From: JAHRVQ01 sp963976815
GTDB lineage: Bacteria; Pseudomonadota; Gammaproteobacteria; Pseudomonadales; Azotimanducaceae
Assembly (NCBI GenBank): GCA_963976815.1
Contig: CAXBLU010000007.1
Location: forward strand, 62,001-126,000
Direction of reading: 5' to 3'
Length of the DNA: 64,000 nt
Part shown: one piece after another, positions 17,139 through 25,839 of the stretch
Layout: the number at the start of each line of letters is the position of its first letter
How positions within the stretch are numbered: the stretch's first letter is position 1
Made by a program: the position numbers and the translations under genes
Notes under the pieces: generated by a model
Seen by the model: the letters and a program-made list of their open reading frames with translations, nothing else
Database searches by the model: none
What the model was told of the DNA's origin: nothing

Positions 17139-19645
17139 GAGACCACAAAGTTAACAAGTTTGTTTGGTACCACAATCACCTTCCGGACTGTTTTACCTTC
17201 CATGAATTTCTCCACATTATCTATGCCCCTGGCCTCGGCCTCTATTTCAGCGCGATCACCATCCGGCGCGGTCTCAAATTTGGCACGCACCTTTCCATTA
17301 ATTTGCACAACCATTTCGATAACCGTCTTTTCAAGTGCAGAGGGATCAACCTTCGGCCAGGGCGCTTCGTTGATATCACCGCCGGTTAAATCACTCCACA
17401 GAGATTGACAAATATGTGGCGTAATTGGCGCCAATATCAAGACTGCCGCTTCTAATGCTTCCTGCACAACGCATCGTCCCACAGAACTCTTGTCGTCAAA
17501 TTTTGCGACCTGATTCATCAGTGACATAACACTGGATACAACGGTGTTAAAATGAATACGCGTACCATAATCATCACTCGCACTCGAAATGGTTTCGTGG
17601 ACAACGCGTCGCAACTCTTTTTGGTCGTTAGTCAAGTTCTTTGGATCCAGTTTTCCAACCGGACCAGCCAAAAGGTGATCCTGCGCCTGGTTCCAGAGCT
17701 TCGTTCGGAGCCAACGATTGGCTGACTCAACACCATTTTCCGACCACTCAAAAGAATGTTCCGGAGGTGCGGCAAACATCATTGCCATTCGTACAGCGTC
17801 GGCACCGTATGCATCAAGGAGTTTTTGCGGATCCCCGGCATCACCGGCGGACTTGGACATCTTAACGCCGTCCTTCAGCACCATGCCGAGAGCCAGCAAA
17901 TTCTTAAAGGGCTCGTCTGATTCGACCATGCCTTCATCGCGCATCATCTTGTGGAAAAAACGGGCGTACAACAAATGTAAAATTGCGTGCTCTTCACCAC
18001 CGACATAATGATCCACGGAACCCCAATACTTAGCGCGCTCATCAAGCATGCCTTCACTGTGACCGCTGGAAGCAAATCGCGCGTAATACCAGGAAGACTC
18101 CATAAAAGTATCAAAGGTATCGGTTTCTCGTTCTGCAGCGCCACCACAGTCAGGGCAAGTCGTGTTGTACCACCCGGGCATCTTCTTAATGGGGGAACCA
18201 ACACCATCAAATTCCACGTCGGTAGGCAGCAACACAGGCAAATCTTTCTCGGGTACGGCAACAGCACCACAGGCAGCACAATTGATAATAGGAATCGGAC
18301 AGCCCCAATATCGTTGCCGGGAAACACCCCAGTCACGGAGGCGGTAGTTCACTTGCTTTTCACCGAGGTTTTTGGCGCCCAGGGCATCCGCAATCCGACT
18401 AAAACTGGTTTCGAAATCCAAACCGTCAAACTCTCCGGAATTGATCAAAACCCCGTCCTTGCTAACATAAGCCCCTGCTTCAATGTCGCAGACTTCCTCA
18501 CTGCCTGTCGCTGGCCGCACCACCTGAGTAATCTCTAACCCATATTTTTTAGCGAACTCCCAATCCCGATGATCATGGGCAGGAACCGACATAACAGCAC
18601 CAGAGCCATATTCCATCAGCACAAAATTAGCGACCCAAATTGGTACCGACTTACCCGTCAGTGGATGTTCAGCGTTGAACCCCGTTGCCATCCCGAGCTT
18701 TTCCATCTTCGCCATATCAGCTTCAGCAACTTTAACCCGGCTACACTGGGCTAAAAACTCTGCCAACTCTGGGTTGTTTGCTGCGGCCGCCTTGGCAAGG
18801 GGATGCTGGGGCGCAACGGCCAAATAGGTTGCTCCCATCAGCGTGTCGGGACGGGTTGTATAGACTGTTAATCCTGGACCGACCTGCGCCGCTGATTGAA
18901 CCTCGGTTGACAATGGGAAGGTCAGTTCAACACCCTCGGATCGGCCAATCCAATTACGTTGCATGGTTTTGATTTTTTCCGGCCAACCCGTCAAATCATC
19001 CAACCCGGTGAGAAGCTCCTCGGCATAGTCGGTAATCTTGATGAACCACTGGGCAAGCTCGCGCCTTTCGACAAGCGCATCTGAACGCCAACCACGACCA
19101 TCAATCACCTGTTCGTTGGCCAGTACCGTTTGATCCACTGGATCCCAGTTCACCATGGCAGCTTTTTTATAGACCAGACCTTTTTTAAACATCTTGGTGA
19201 AGAACCACTGCTCCCAGCGATAGTAATCGGGATCACAGGTGGCGAGCTCTCGACTCCAATCAAAGGAGAATCCCAATCGCTGCAGCTGTTGCTTCATGTG
19301 CTCAATATTGGAACGGGTCCAGCCAGCAGGGGCAATATTGCGTTTTATGGCGGCATTTTCCGCAGGCAACCCAAACGCATCCCAGCCCATCGGGTGTAAT
19401 ACGTTTTTACCCTGTAATCGCTGATAGCGGGCAATCACGTCCCCCAGGGTATAAGTGCGAACATGGCCCATATGCAGCTGACCACTAGGGTACGGGAACA
19501 TTGCAAGGCAATAGTATTTGGGTTTCGATGAATTCTCGGAAACTTCAAATGTCCTGTTGGTGACCCAATCACTTTGGACCAATCGCTCGGCCTGTTCAGG
19601 GTTGTACCTATCAGTATCGTGTTCGTTTTGTTGGGGGTCGTTCAT
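17135..19645 (-). CDS. leuS: Leucyl-tRNA synthetase
   Basis: An 836-residue class I synthetase that charges tRNA-Leu. The HIGH-type motif is HMGH at 58-61 and the KMSKS loop is VKMSKSAGDAG in the C-terminal half. The CP1 editing domain has the TTRPDTLMGATYLAVAP motif, and a zinc-type CPDCGG segment follows. I chose the ATG at 19645 rather than the TTG at 19675 because the product then begins like other bacterial LeuS. It is the first gene of leuS-lptE-holA. Upstream lies an 18-bp tandem repeat array. Confidence 0.97.
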   Translation of the reverse strand: MNDPQQNEHDTDRYNPEQAERLVQSDWVTNRTFEVSENSSKPKYYCLAMFPYPSGQLHMGHVRTYTLGDVIARYQRLQGKNVLHPMGWDAFGLPAENAAIKRNIAPAGWTRSNIEHMKQQLQRLGFSFDWSRELATCDPDYYRWEQWFFTKMFKKGLVYKKAAMVNWDPVDQTVLANEQVIDGRGWRSDALVERRELAQWFIKITDYAEELLTGLDDLTGWPEKIKTMQRNWIGRSEGVELTFPLSTEVQSAAQVGPGLTVYTTRPDTLMGATYLAVAPQHPLAKAAAANNPELAEFLAQCSRVKVAEADMAKMEKLGMATGFNAEHPLTGKSVPIWVANFVLMEYGSGAVMSVPAHDHRDWEFAKKYGLEITQVVRPATGSEEVCDIEAGAYVSKDGVLINSGEFDGLDFETSFSRIADALGAKNLGEKQVNYRLRDWGVSRQRYWGCPIPIINCAACGAVAVPEKDLPVLLPTDVEFDGVGSPIKKMPGWYNTTCPDCGGAAERETDTFDTFMESSWYYARFASSGHSEGMLDERAKYWGSVDHYVGGEEHAILHLLYARFFHKMMRDEGMVESDEPFKNLLALGMVLKDGVKMSKSAGDAGDPQKLLDAYGADAVRMAMMFAAPPEHSFEWSENGVESANRWLRTKLWNQAQDHLLAGPVGKLDPKNLTNDQKELRRVVHETISSASDDYGTRIHFNTVVSSVMSLMNQVAKFDDKSSVGRCVVQEALEAAVLILAPITPHICQSLWSDLTGGDINEAPWPKVDPSALEKTVIEMVVQINGKVRAKFETAPDGDRAEIEAEARGIDNVEKFMEGKTVRKVIVVPNKLVNFVVS

Positions 19646-19720
19646 TATCGATGGAGTCAAAAAATTAGGCGGCAATTCTAACCGATCATAGGCGACCGCG
19701 ATACTTTTGGGCTTTTGACT

Positions 19721-19810
19721 CGCTGAGGGCTTTTTATTCGCTGAGGGCTCTCTATCCGCTGAGGGCTCTCTTTTCGCTGAGGGCTCTCTACCCGCTGAGG
19801 GCTCTTGCCA
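19721..19810. repeat. Five-copy 18-bp tandem repeat upstream of leuS
   Basis: Units start at 19721, 19739, 19757, 19775 and 19793, an exact 18-bp period. Each begins with the invariant core CGCTGAGGGCT followed by seven variable bases (mostly CTCTWYY). The array begins about 75 bp upstream of the leuS ATG, so it lies in or near its promoter or leader. Confidence 0.95.
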
Positions 19811-19922
19811 AACAGAGACCGCAATTAGCGGTTAGAAGCTGTTTGGCTAAGCGGTCGTGCAAAAACTCGAATAAGAGCTAAGTTTAATAGAACTTCTCTG
19901 CTTATTTTAGCCTTCTACTACT

Positions 19923-20171
19923 ATGGCGACGCGACACCACATCAACCAGTTGATTCGATACCACCGGGAAACTCTGTTGGATCAGATTGCAGTGCTGCAC
20001 AGTCAGATAGAAGAAAACCTGGAAAATCGTCAATCAATTCGCCACATTAAGGATCTTATTGCCGAGCGGCAACAGTACCTGAGTCAGTTCGACGAAGGAT
20101 CCGCACACCCATCAGCAGCAACCCGAGACCCAGCAATAAAGGCCAATCGCCAACCCGCGTATAAGGCGTAG
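19923..20171 (+). CDS. Small helical protein of unknown function, overlaps lnt 3' end
   Basis: An 82-residue hypothetical protein. Residues 1-58 (HHINQLIRYHRETLLDQIA then IEENLENRQSIRHIKDLIAERQ) are predicted to be amphipathic helix, with a polar tail. The last 116 bp lie antisense to the end of lnt, which weakens the case; there is no clear ribosome site before the ATG at 19923. The helical section lies outside lnt and is not a shadow of another gene, so it may be a real gene whose tail grew into lnt. I do not recognise a family. Confidence 0.4.
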   Translation: MATRHHINQLIRYHRETLLDQIAVLHSQIEENLENRQSIRHIKDLIAERQQYLSQFDEGSAHPSAATRDPAIKANRQPAYKA

Positions 20172-21573
20172 CACCCTGGTAGGGTACAACCAGGCCCCGT
20201 AAAACACCTTGTTCGAACTGCGGTAATCGCCCCGTGATCTGCCCTTCAGGATTCACAATCGCTGTAATACCGTTATTGGTAGCCCGTACTAAATACCGAC
20301 CATTTTCCATGGCTCGCATTTGCGCCATCTGCATATGTTGATGGGGTCCAACGGATTTACCAAACCAGGTGTCGTTACTGATCGTGACCAGCAGACCGGC
20401 TGTATCTGCTTGATCCCGCACCAAATTAGGGAAGGCAATTTCGTAACAGATCGATAGGCCTAGCGCGACATCACCGAGCATCAGCTGCGGTTGGTTGCTA
20501 GCCCCCGCCCGATTGTGTGACATGGGCAAATCAAAAAATTGAATAATGCCCCGCAGCCAGGACTCCATCGGCATATACTCGCCAAAGGGCACCAGGTGTC
20601 GTTTTGTGTAGTCGCCGCTGCCTTCACCCAGACCAATTGCCGAATTGAAATACTGCCCCGCTTCCCTGCTCGGCAACCCCAACAAAAGTCCTGTACCTGC
20701 CGCCTTACCCCTTTGATCAAGGGCGCTGAGCAACTGGGTTGCACTGTCCTTAAAGAGGGTAATTGAGGCTTCCGGCCAGACAATTAAATCCCGACTCCAC
20801 TCGGACTCAGACAGTTGCAAATAGCGCTCAATAATGGGATTTATCTGGGCCCGTTGCCATTTGGTTTGCTGGGCAATATTACCCTGGATCAGGCTCACTG
20901 ATATGGGGTCCGCTGCCGGCTCCGTAAAGCGAACTTTCTGCACACCCAGCCCCACCACGATGGGCAAGGCTGCAGCAATAAGGAAAATGAAGCGTTTCTC
21001 AGTTGCCCGCCTGAAGGACGCAAACAATGCTGCCGCCATAAATACGGTCAAATACCCAATACCAAACACCCCAATAAATGGAGCTAGATCACCAAGGGGC
21101 GTCTGAACATGCCCATAACCGACTAGTGCCCAGGGGAACCCTGTGAACAGCCAACTGGTACTCCATTCCTTAAAAAACCATAGGGCAGGAAACGCTGCAA
21201 TCAAACCCAGGATTGAACCCGCAAAAAAGCGTTGGTAAATAAACCCTTGAATCAGGACCACTAAAGAAATGGCGGCAACAAAAAGAAATACCAAAAAGCC
21301 CGCCAGCAACGGACTCGCACCCCCATGGGTGTTGACTGAAACATAGAGCCAGGAAGCACCCAGGGAGTATTGGCCGAGACCTAAGAGATACCAGCGCCAC
21401 AACGCTCTTTTAAGGGGTGCAGCTTCAAGCACCGCTAACAGCAGGAGCAGACCTACAATCGAAGACCACCAGAAGTGAAAAGGCGCTAGGGCTAGCGGCA
21501 ACATTAAACCCGCTACAAACGCTAGCAGATCCGTTAGCCAGGGGCGGCCAGGGAAAAGCTCACGACCGGACAA
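20056..21573 (-). CDS. lnt: Apolipoprotein N-acyltransferase
   Basis: A 505-residue inner-membrane enzyme that adds the third acyl chain to lipoproteins. About six N-terminal membrane segments (residues ~10-215) precede a nitrilase-like periplasmic domain. The catalytic Glu is in VWPEASITLF and the catalytic Cys in LSICYEIAFPNLVR; the lysine lies in between. A final membrane segment is near the C-terminus (LGLGLLLMGVRI). The start is TTG at 21573, six bases after the corC stop. It ends the miaB-ybeZ-ybeY-corC-lnt cluster. Confidence 0.95.
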   Translation of the reverse strand: MSGRELFPGRPWLTDLLAFVAGLMLPLALAPFHFWWSSIVGLLLLLAVLEAAPLKRALWRWYLLGLGQYSLGASWLYVSVNTHGGASPLLAGFLVFLFVAAISLVVLIQGFIYQRFFAGSILGLIAAFPALWFFKEWSTSWLFTGFPWALVGYGHVQTPLGDLAPFIGVFGIGYLTVFMAAALFASFRRATEKRFIFLIAAALPIVVGLGVQKVRFTEPAADPISVSLIQGNIAQQTKWQRAQINPIIERYLQLSESEWSRDLIVWPEASITLFKDSATQLLSALDQRGKAAGTGLLLGLPSREAGQYFNSAIGLGEGSGDYTKRHLVPFGEYMPMESWLRGIIQFFDLPMSHNRAGASNQPQLMLGDVALGLSICYEIAFPNLVRDQADTAGLLVTISNDTWFGKSVGPHQHMQMAQMRAMENGRYLVRATNNGITAIVNPEGQITGRLPQFEQGVLRGLVVPYQGATPYTRVGDWPLLLGLGLLLMGVRILRRTDSGTVAARQ

Positions 21574-21579
21574 AACGGC

Positions 21580-22428
21580 CTACTTGACCTTCTTATTCTT
21601 AGGGAGCTGCATTCTTAAAAGTTTGATCCGGCGATTGTCAGCATTCAACACTTCAAATCGATAACCATTAATGTCGACTTTTTCTTCTCGTTCAGGCAAA
21701 TGCCCAAAGTGATGGGTGACAACACCACCCACCGTATCGAACTCGTCTTCTGGGAATTTGGCATTAAACACCTGATTAAAATCGCTAATCGAAGTCCGCG
21801 CTTTTACTGTGTAATGACCGTCTGCATGCTTGTTAATGAAGTCTTCTTCACTAAAGTCATATTCATCTTCAATATCACCCACAATCTGCTCTAACACATC
21901 TTCAATGGTGATCATTCCGGACACACCACCGTACTCGTCAAACACTACCGCGAGGTGATTTCGAGTAGCACGGAATTCCTGCAGCAGCACATTTAGTCGT
22001 TTGCTCTCGGGAATTGCCGTACAGGGCCGCAGAAGATCACGAAGCTTAAATTTACCCCGTTGATCCTGAAGCGCCATTGGCAGGAGATCTTTTGCGAGCA
22101 GAATACCAACCACCTCATCGGGGTTGTCAGCAAAAACCGGAAAACGTGAGTGCCCGGATTCAATCACCATGGGCAAAATATCCTCGGGTGTCATATCAAG
22201 ACGCACAACAACCATTTGCGAGCGAGGAATCATGATCTCCCGCGCCTGCATATCCGAGACCGTCAACGCACCTTCAATAATGCTTAAGGCTTCCGCATCC
22301 AATAGGTCGCGCTGCTCTGATGATCTCAGAACTTCCAGCAGCTCGCTTCTTGAACTGGGCTCACCCGTTAATGCAAGAGAGAGTCGTTCTAACCAACCCT
22401 TGTCACTCCCGCTATCTTGTTCACTCAT
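21580..22428 (-). CDS. corC: CorC/YbeX-type CBS-domain protein
   Basis: A 282-residue protein with two CBS domains (about 65-190, with IMIPRSQMVVVRLDM and GHSRFPVF) and a C-terminal CorC_HlyC transporter-associated domain (about 205-280, ending RRIKLLRMQLP). In E. coli the homologue (YbeX/CorC) is linked to Mg2+/Co2+ efflux and ribosome metabolism. It has no membrane segment. The position directly between ybeY and lnt is the conserved one. Confidence 0.95.
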   Translation of the reverse strand: MSEQDSGSDKGWLERLSLALTGEPSSRSELLEVLRSSEQRDLLDAEALSIIEGALTVSDMQAREIMIPRSQMVVVRLDMTPEDILPMVIESGHSRFPVFADNPDEVVGILLAKDLLPMALQDQRGKFKLRDLLRPCTAIPESKRLNVLLQEFRATRNHLAVVFDEYGGVSGMITIEDVLEQIVGDIEDEYDFSEEDFINKHADGHYTVKARTSISDFNQVFNAKFPEDEFDTVGGVVTHHFGHLPEREEKVDINGYRFEVLNADNRRIKLLRMQLPKNKKVK

Positions 22429-22458
22429 TACGGCTTCCTGTTGTCACCCTAGTACCAA

Positions 22459-22944
22459 CTATTCATAGGGATTAGGGAACCCCATTGTACGTAAAATGTC
22501 TATTTCGATCTGCTCCATCTCCTCGGCTTCCGAGGACTCAACATGATCAAAACCCAGTAAATGCATCACACCATGAACCACCATGTGAGCAAAGTGTGCT
22601 TGCACAGTTTTATCCTGTGTCCTGGCTTCCCGCCGGACCACCTCGGCACAAATTGCCAGGTCCCCGAGCAACAATCTCTGATCTGGCAATCCGCCATCCA
22701 GTGGGAATGATAGTACGTTAGTGGGCGCATACTTATTGCGATAGAGCTCATTTAATGCCTGACTCTCGTCTTCATCCACAATTTTGACCGCGAGTTCACA
22801 GGGCGCAACACCTCGATCCAAAAGCGTCTGAATGGCCCATTGAGAAAATTCTTCATCGGTTGGGTCGTCGGCTAATCGCGATTCCGGCACACCCCAGATC
22901 ACGGCAACATCATGGGGCAGATCACGTTGGGCTGCGTCATTCAT
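22459..22944 (-). CDS. ybeY: Endoribonuclease YbeY
   Basis: A 161-residue metal-dependent endoribonuclease acting in 16S rRNA 3'-end maturation and ribosome quality control. The zinc-binding HGVMHLLGFDH motif (Hx3Hx5H) is near residue 125, preceded by the NVLSFPLDG stretch. It overlaps the ybeZ stop by 8 bp, so the two are translated together. Confidence 0.96.
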   Translation of the reverse strand: MNDAAQRDLPHDVAVIWGVPESRLADDPTDEEFSQWAIQTLLDRGVAPCELAVKIVDEDESQALNELYRNKYAPTNVLSFPLDGGLPDQRLLLGDLAICAEVVRREARTQDKTVQAHFAHMVVHGVMHLLGFDHVESSEAEEMEQIEIDILRTMGFPNPYE

Positions 22945-23938
22945 GTTCGTTGTCTACTTCGTGACGTTCATAGGCTTCAACAATCCTTTGCACCAATGGA
23001 TGGCGGACAACGTCCCGGGGCGAGAATCGGGTAAATGAAATGCCATTCACACCATCCAACACCTCTAGTACGTGGCGTAAGCCTGACTTGGTCCGATGGG
23101 GTAAATCCACCTGGGTAACATCCCCTGTGACCACAACCGTTGAACCAAATCCCACTCGAGTAAGAAACATCTTCATTTGTTCGACCGTGGTGTTCTGACT
23201 TTCGTCCAGAATGATATAGGAATCATTCAGGGTGCGGCCGCGCATATAAGCCAGGGGCGCAACCTCAATCACACTGCGTTCGATCAACTTTTCTACTTTC
23301 TCAAAACCGAGCATTTCATAAAGAGCATCGTAAAGCGGACGCAGATATGGGTCGATCTTCTGGCTCAAATCCCCTGGTAGGAAGCCTAATTTTTCTCCAG
23401 CCTCGACCGCCGGACGAACCAATAATATGCGCCGGATACGCTCCTGCTCCAGGGCCTCCACCGCACACGCTACCGCAAGGTAGGTCTTGCCTGTGCCCGC
23501 GGGACCAACACCAAAGTTAATATCGTGACTACGAATTGCATCAACGTAGGTAACCTGATTCGCGCCTCGGGGTTTGATGCTCTTCTTCTTGGTTTGGATT
23601 AACCCATCCGACGACGGTCCAGCCCCGTTTTCTGTGAGGGCTTCCACCCCGGACTCCTGTAGAAATAGATGTACAACCTCAGCGGTCAGCCGGGTACCGC
23701 TGGTGACTTCTCGATACATCTGATTGAGCAGCTCACTAGCAGCATAGGTCACACTCCTTTCACCAAACAATTCGAAGTTGTTGCCGCGATTTTTAATGGT
23801 TATCCCGAGTCGGGATTCTATTTGGCGCAGGTGTGCGTCAAACGGTCCACATAATATGGCGAGCTGATGACTATCGTTGGGTTCCAGCTGAAGCTGGTGG
23901 GGTTCGCTGTTGGCGTTCAATGGCGTGGTATAGCTCAA
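22937..23938 (-). CDS. ybeZ: PhoH-like ATPase YbeZ
   Basis: A 333-residue PhoH-family ATPase that partners YbeY in RNA metabolism. Residues ~30-100 form a KH-like N-terminal region; Walker A is GPAGTGKTYLA and Walker B is YIILDESQNTT. The sequence RTLNDSYIILDESQNTTVEQMKMFLTR is typical, split here as RTLNDSYII / LDESQNTTVE. The first possible start is TTG at 23938 without a strong ribosome site, so the true N-terminus is uncertain. Confidence 0.95.
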   Translation of the reverse strand: MSYTTPLNANSEPHQLQLEPNDSHQLAILCGPFDAHLRQIESRLGITIKNRGNNFELFGERSVTYAASELLNQMYREVTSGTRLTAEVVHLFLQESGVEALTENGAGPSSDGLIQTKKKSIKPRGANQVTYVDAIRSHDINFGVGPAGTGKTYLAVACAVEALEQERIRRILLVRPAVEAGEKLGFLPGDLSQKIDPYLRPLYDALYEMLGFEKVEKLIERSVIEVAPLAYMRGRTLNDSYIILDESQNTTVEQMKMFLTRVGFGSTVVVTGDVTQVDLPHRTKSGLRHVLEVLDGVNGISFTRFSPRDVVRHPLVQRIVEAYERHEVDNEHE

Positions 23939-23986
23939 TGGATGATCAGGATACCCGCTGAATCAGGGGCATGAAAGGAAAAAGAT

Positions 23987-25399
23987 TTAGTTCCGAGCAA
24001 CATCTCGACGATCATCGTCTGAAACGAGCACTCCTCGTAGTGAGTTAGGCAGGGCTTCATAAATCTCAACCATCGCAAACTGGCCGACAAGCCCCTCGTC
24101 CAGGGATGAGAAGTTCACAACTCGATTGTTTTCAGTTCTACCCTGAAGTTGCCCCGGATCTTTCTTGGATTGACCGGTGACTAGAATGGACTGGGTAGTA
24201 CCAACCATATCCCTGCTGATTTTCATGGCGTGATTTAGAATCCGACTTTGCAAGCGGCTAAGTCGCGCCTTTTTCTCTTCCATTGGGGTTTCATCGGGTA
24301 GATCCGCGGCGGGTGTACCGGGTCGGGCGCTGTAGATAAAGCTAAAGGAAAGATCAAAGCCGATTTCTGAGATCAAATCCATGGTCTGTTCGAAATCTGC
24401 ATCCGTTTCACCGGGAAAGCCAATAATAAAGTCCGAGGACAGACTAATATCGGGTCTGATTTTTCTCAGGCGCCGAATCTTGGACTTGTACTCCAAAGCC
24501 GTATGGCCCCGCTTCATGCGGGCTAAAATGCGATCGGAACCGCTTTGCACCGGCAAGTGCAGATGACTCACCAATTCTGGCACATCCGCGTACACATCAA
24601 TCAAACTGTCGGAAAACTCAACGGGATGGGAGGTGGTATAGCGAATTCGGTCGATGCCCTCGATATCTGCCACAATCCGAATCAAATAGGCCAGATCTGC
24701 GACACCGCCATTGCCCCCATCATCATTAGCGATGGGACCACGATAGGCATTCACATTCTGGCCGAGCAAATTAACTTCCCTGACGCCCTGTTTGGCCAAT
24801 CCGATAATTTCAATTAATACATCCTCGAGGGGGCGACTGACTTCTTCACCACGGGTGTAGGGCACCACGCAGAAAGTGCAGTACTTGCTACAGCCCTCCA
24901 TAATGGAGACAAATGCCGTGGGGCCGTCCGCAGAGGGTGCTGGAAGCTGATCGAACTTCTCTATTTCCGGAAACGTAATGTCAACAACGGCAGACTTTGC
25001 CGCTTCAGAATTTTTAATCAATTCGGGTAGTCGGTGTAGGGTTTGCGGCCCAAAAATGACATCCACATAGGGCGCGCGCTTACTGATCGCTTCACCCTCC
25101 TGACTTGCCACACAGCCACCAACACCAATTTTCAATTCCGGGCGTTTGGCTTTTAGGTTGCGCCAGCGGCCTAGCTGGTGAAACACCTTTTCCTGGGCCT
25201 TTTCCCGGATAGAACAGGTATTGAGCAACAACAAGTCAGCTTCGAGTTCATTATCAGTCAACTCATAGGCACCAGCGTCCTGCAGTAGGTCCAGCATTCG
25301 CGCTGAATCATACTCATTCATCTGACAACCATGGGTTTTTATGAAGACTTTGTTCACTTTTCCGCTACTGGTGGAAAAAAGGGGCGCCATTATAGTCAT
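23987..25399 (-). CDS. miaB: tRNA-2-methylthio-N6-dimethylallyladenosine synthase MiaB
   Basis: A 470-residue radical-SAM methylthiotransferase that modifies A37 of tRNAs reading UNN codons. The N-terminal UPF0004 domain carries KTHGCQMNEYDS, NTCSIREKA and VGGCVASQEG, whose cysteines bind the auxiliary cluster. The radical-SAM cluster is EGCSKYCTFCVVPYTRG. A TRAM domain forms the C-terminus (about 395-455). ATG codons at 25399 and 25390 are both possible starts. It heads the ybeZ-ybeY-corC-lnt cluster. Confidence 0.97.
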   Translation of the reverse strand: MTIMAPLFSTSSGKVNKVFIKTHGCQMNEYDSARMLDLLQDAGAYELTDNELEADLLLLNTCSIREKAQEKVFHQLGRWRNLKAKRPELKIGVGGCVASQEGEAISKRAPYVDVIFGPQTLHRLPELIKNSEAAKSAVVDITFPEIEKFDQLPAPSADGPTAFVSIMEGCSKYCTFCVVPYTRGEEVSRPLEDVLIEIIGLAKQGVREVNLLGQNVNAYRGPIANDDGGNGGVADLAYLIRIVADIEGIDRIRYTTSHPVEFSDSLIDVYADVPELVSHLHLPVQSGSDRILARMKRGHTALEYKSKIRRLRKIRPDISLSSDFIIGFPGETDADFEQTMDLISEIGFDLSFSFIYSARPGTPAADLPDETPMEEKKARLSRLQSRILNHAMKISRDMVGTTQSILVTGQSKKDPGQLQGRTENNRVVNFSSLDEGLVGQFAMVEIYEALPNSLRGVLVSDDDRRDVARN

Positions 25400-25498
25400 C
25401 GCGATTGACTAAAGGTAGTGAAAGGGCTTGAAATAGCGTTACATAGCATCCATATACGCCAATCAGCGTTTTATTCTGACTAATACTGGACGCCATAC

Positions 25499-25831
25499 AT
25501 GTCTGAAACACCGATTTATAAGGTTATATTTGTCAATCAAGGGCAAGTTTTTGAAGTATTTGCCCGGCAAATTTACCAGAGCGACCTCTATGGCTTTATT
25601 GAGCTAGAAGAACTCGTGTTCGGTGAGCGCTCGCAAATGCTGGTAGATCCCTCCGAGGAACGCCTGAAAGCGGAATTCGACGGCGTTAACCGCAGCTATA
25701 TCCCCATGCACTCAATTGTCCGAATTGACGAGGTTGCAAAAGAGGGTGTTGGCAAAATTTCTGAGGCAAAGGGCAGCAACAATGTTTCTTTGTTCCCCAG
25801 CCCCGCATTTACGCCGAAGACCGTCGATTAA
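25499..25831 (+). CDS. DUF1820 family protein
   Basis: A 110-residue protein matching the DUF1820 family (IYKVIFVNQGQVFEVFARQI ... LYGFIELEELVFGE ... YIPMHSIVRIDEV). Members are small cytoplasmic proteins of unknown function that are usually encoded divergently next to miaB, as here. No catalytic residues can be named. The C-terminal 25 residues are probably disordered. Nine bases separate it from the acyl-CoA synthetase that follows. Confidence 0.88.
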   Translation: MSETPIYKVIFVNQGQVFEVFARQIYQSDLYGFIELEELVFGERSQMLVDPSEERLKAEFDGVNRSYIPMHSIVRIDEVAKEGVGKISEAKGSNNVSLFPSPAFTPKTVD

Positions 25832-25839
25832 GTAGAGCA

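Noticed and set aside
19721..19810. Possible CRISPR array
   Set aside because: The units are contiguous with an 18-bp period and no spacers, so this is a simple tandem repeat.
22485..22751. Frames opposite ybeY
   Set aside because: They overlap a firmly identified YbeY with its HGxxHxxGxDH motif.
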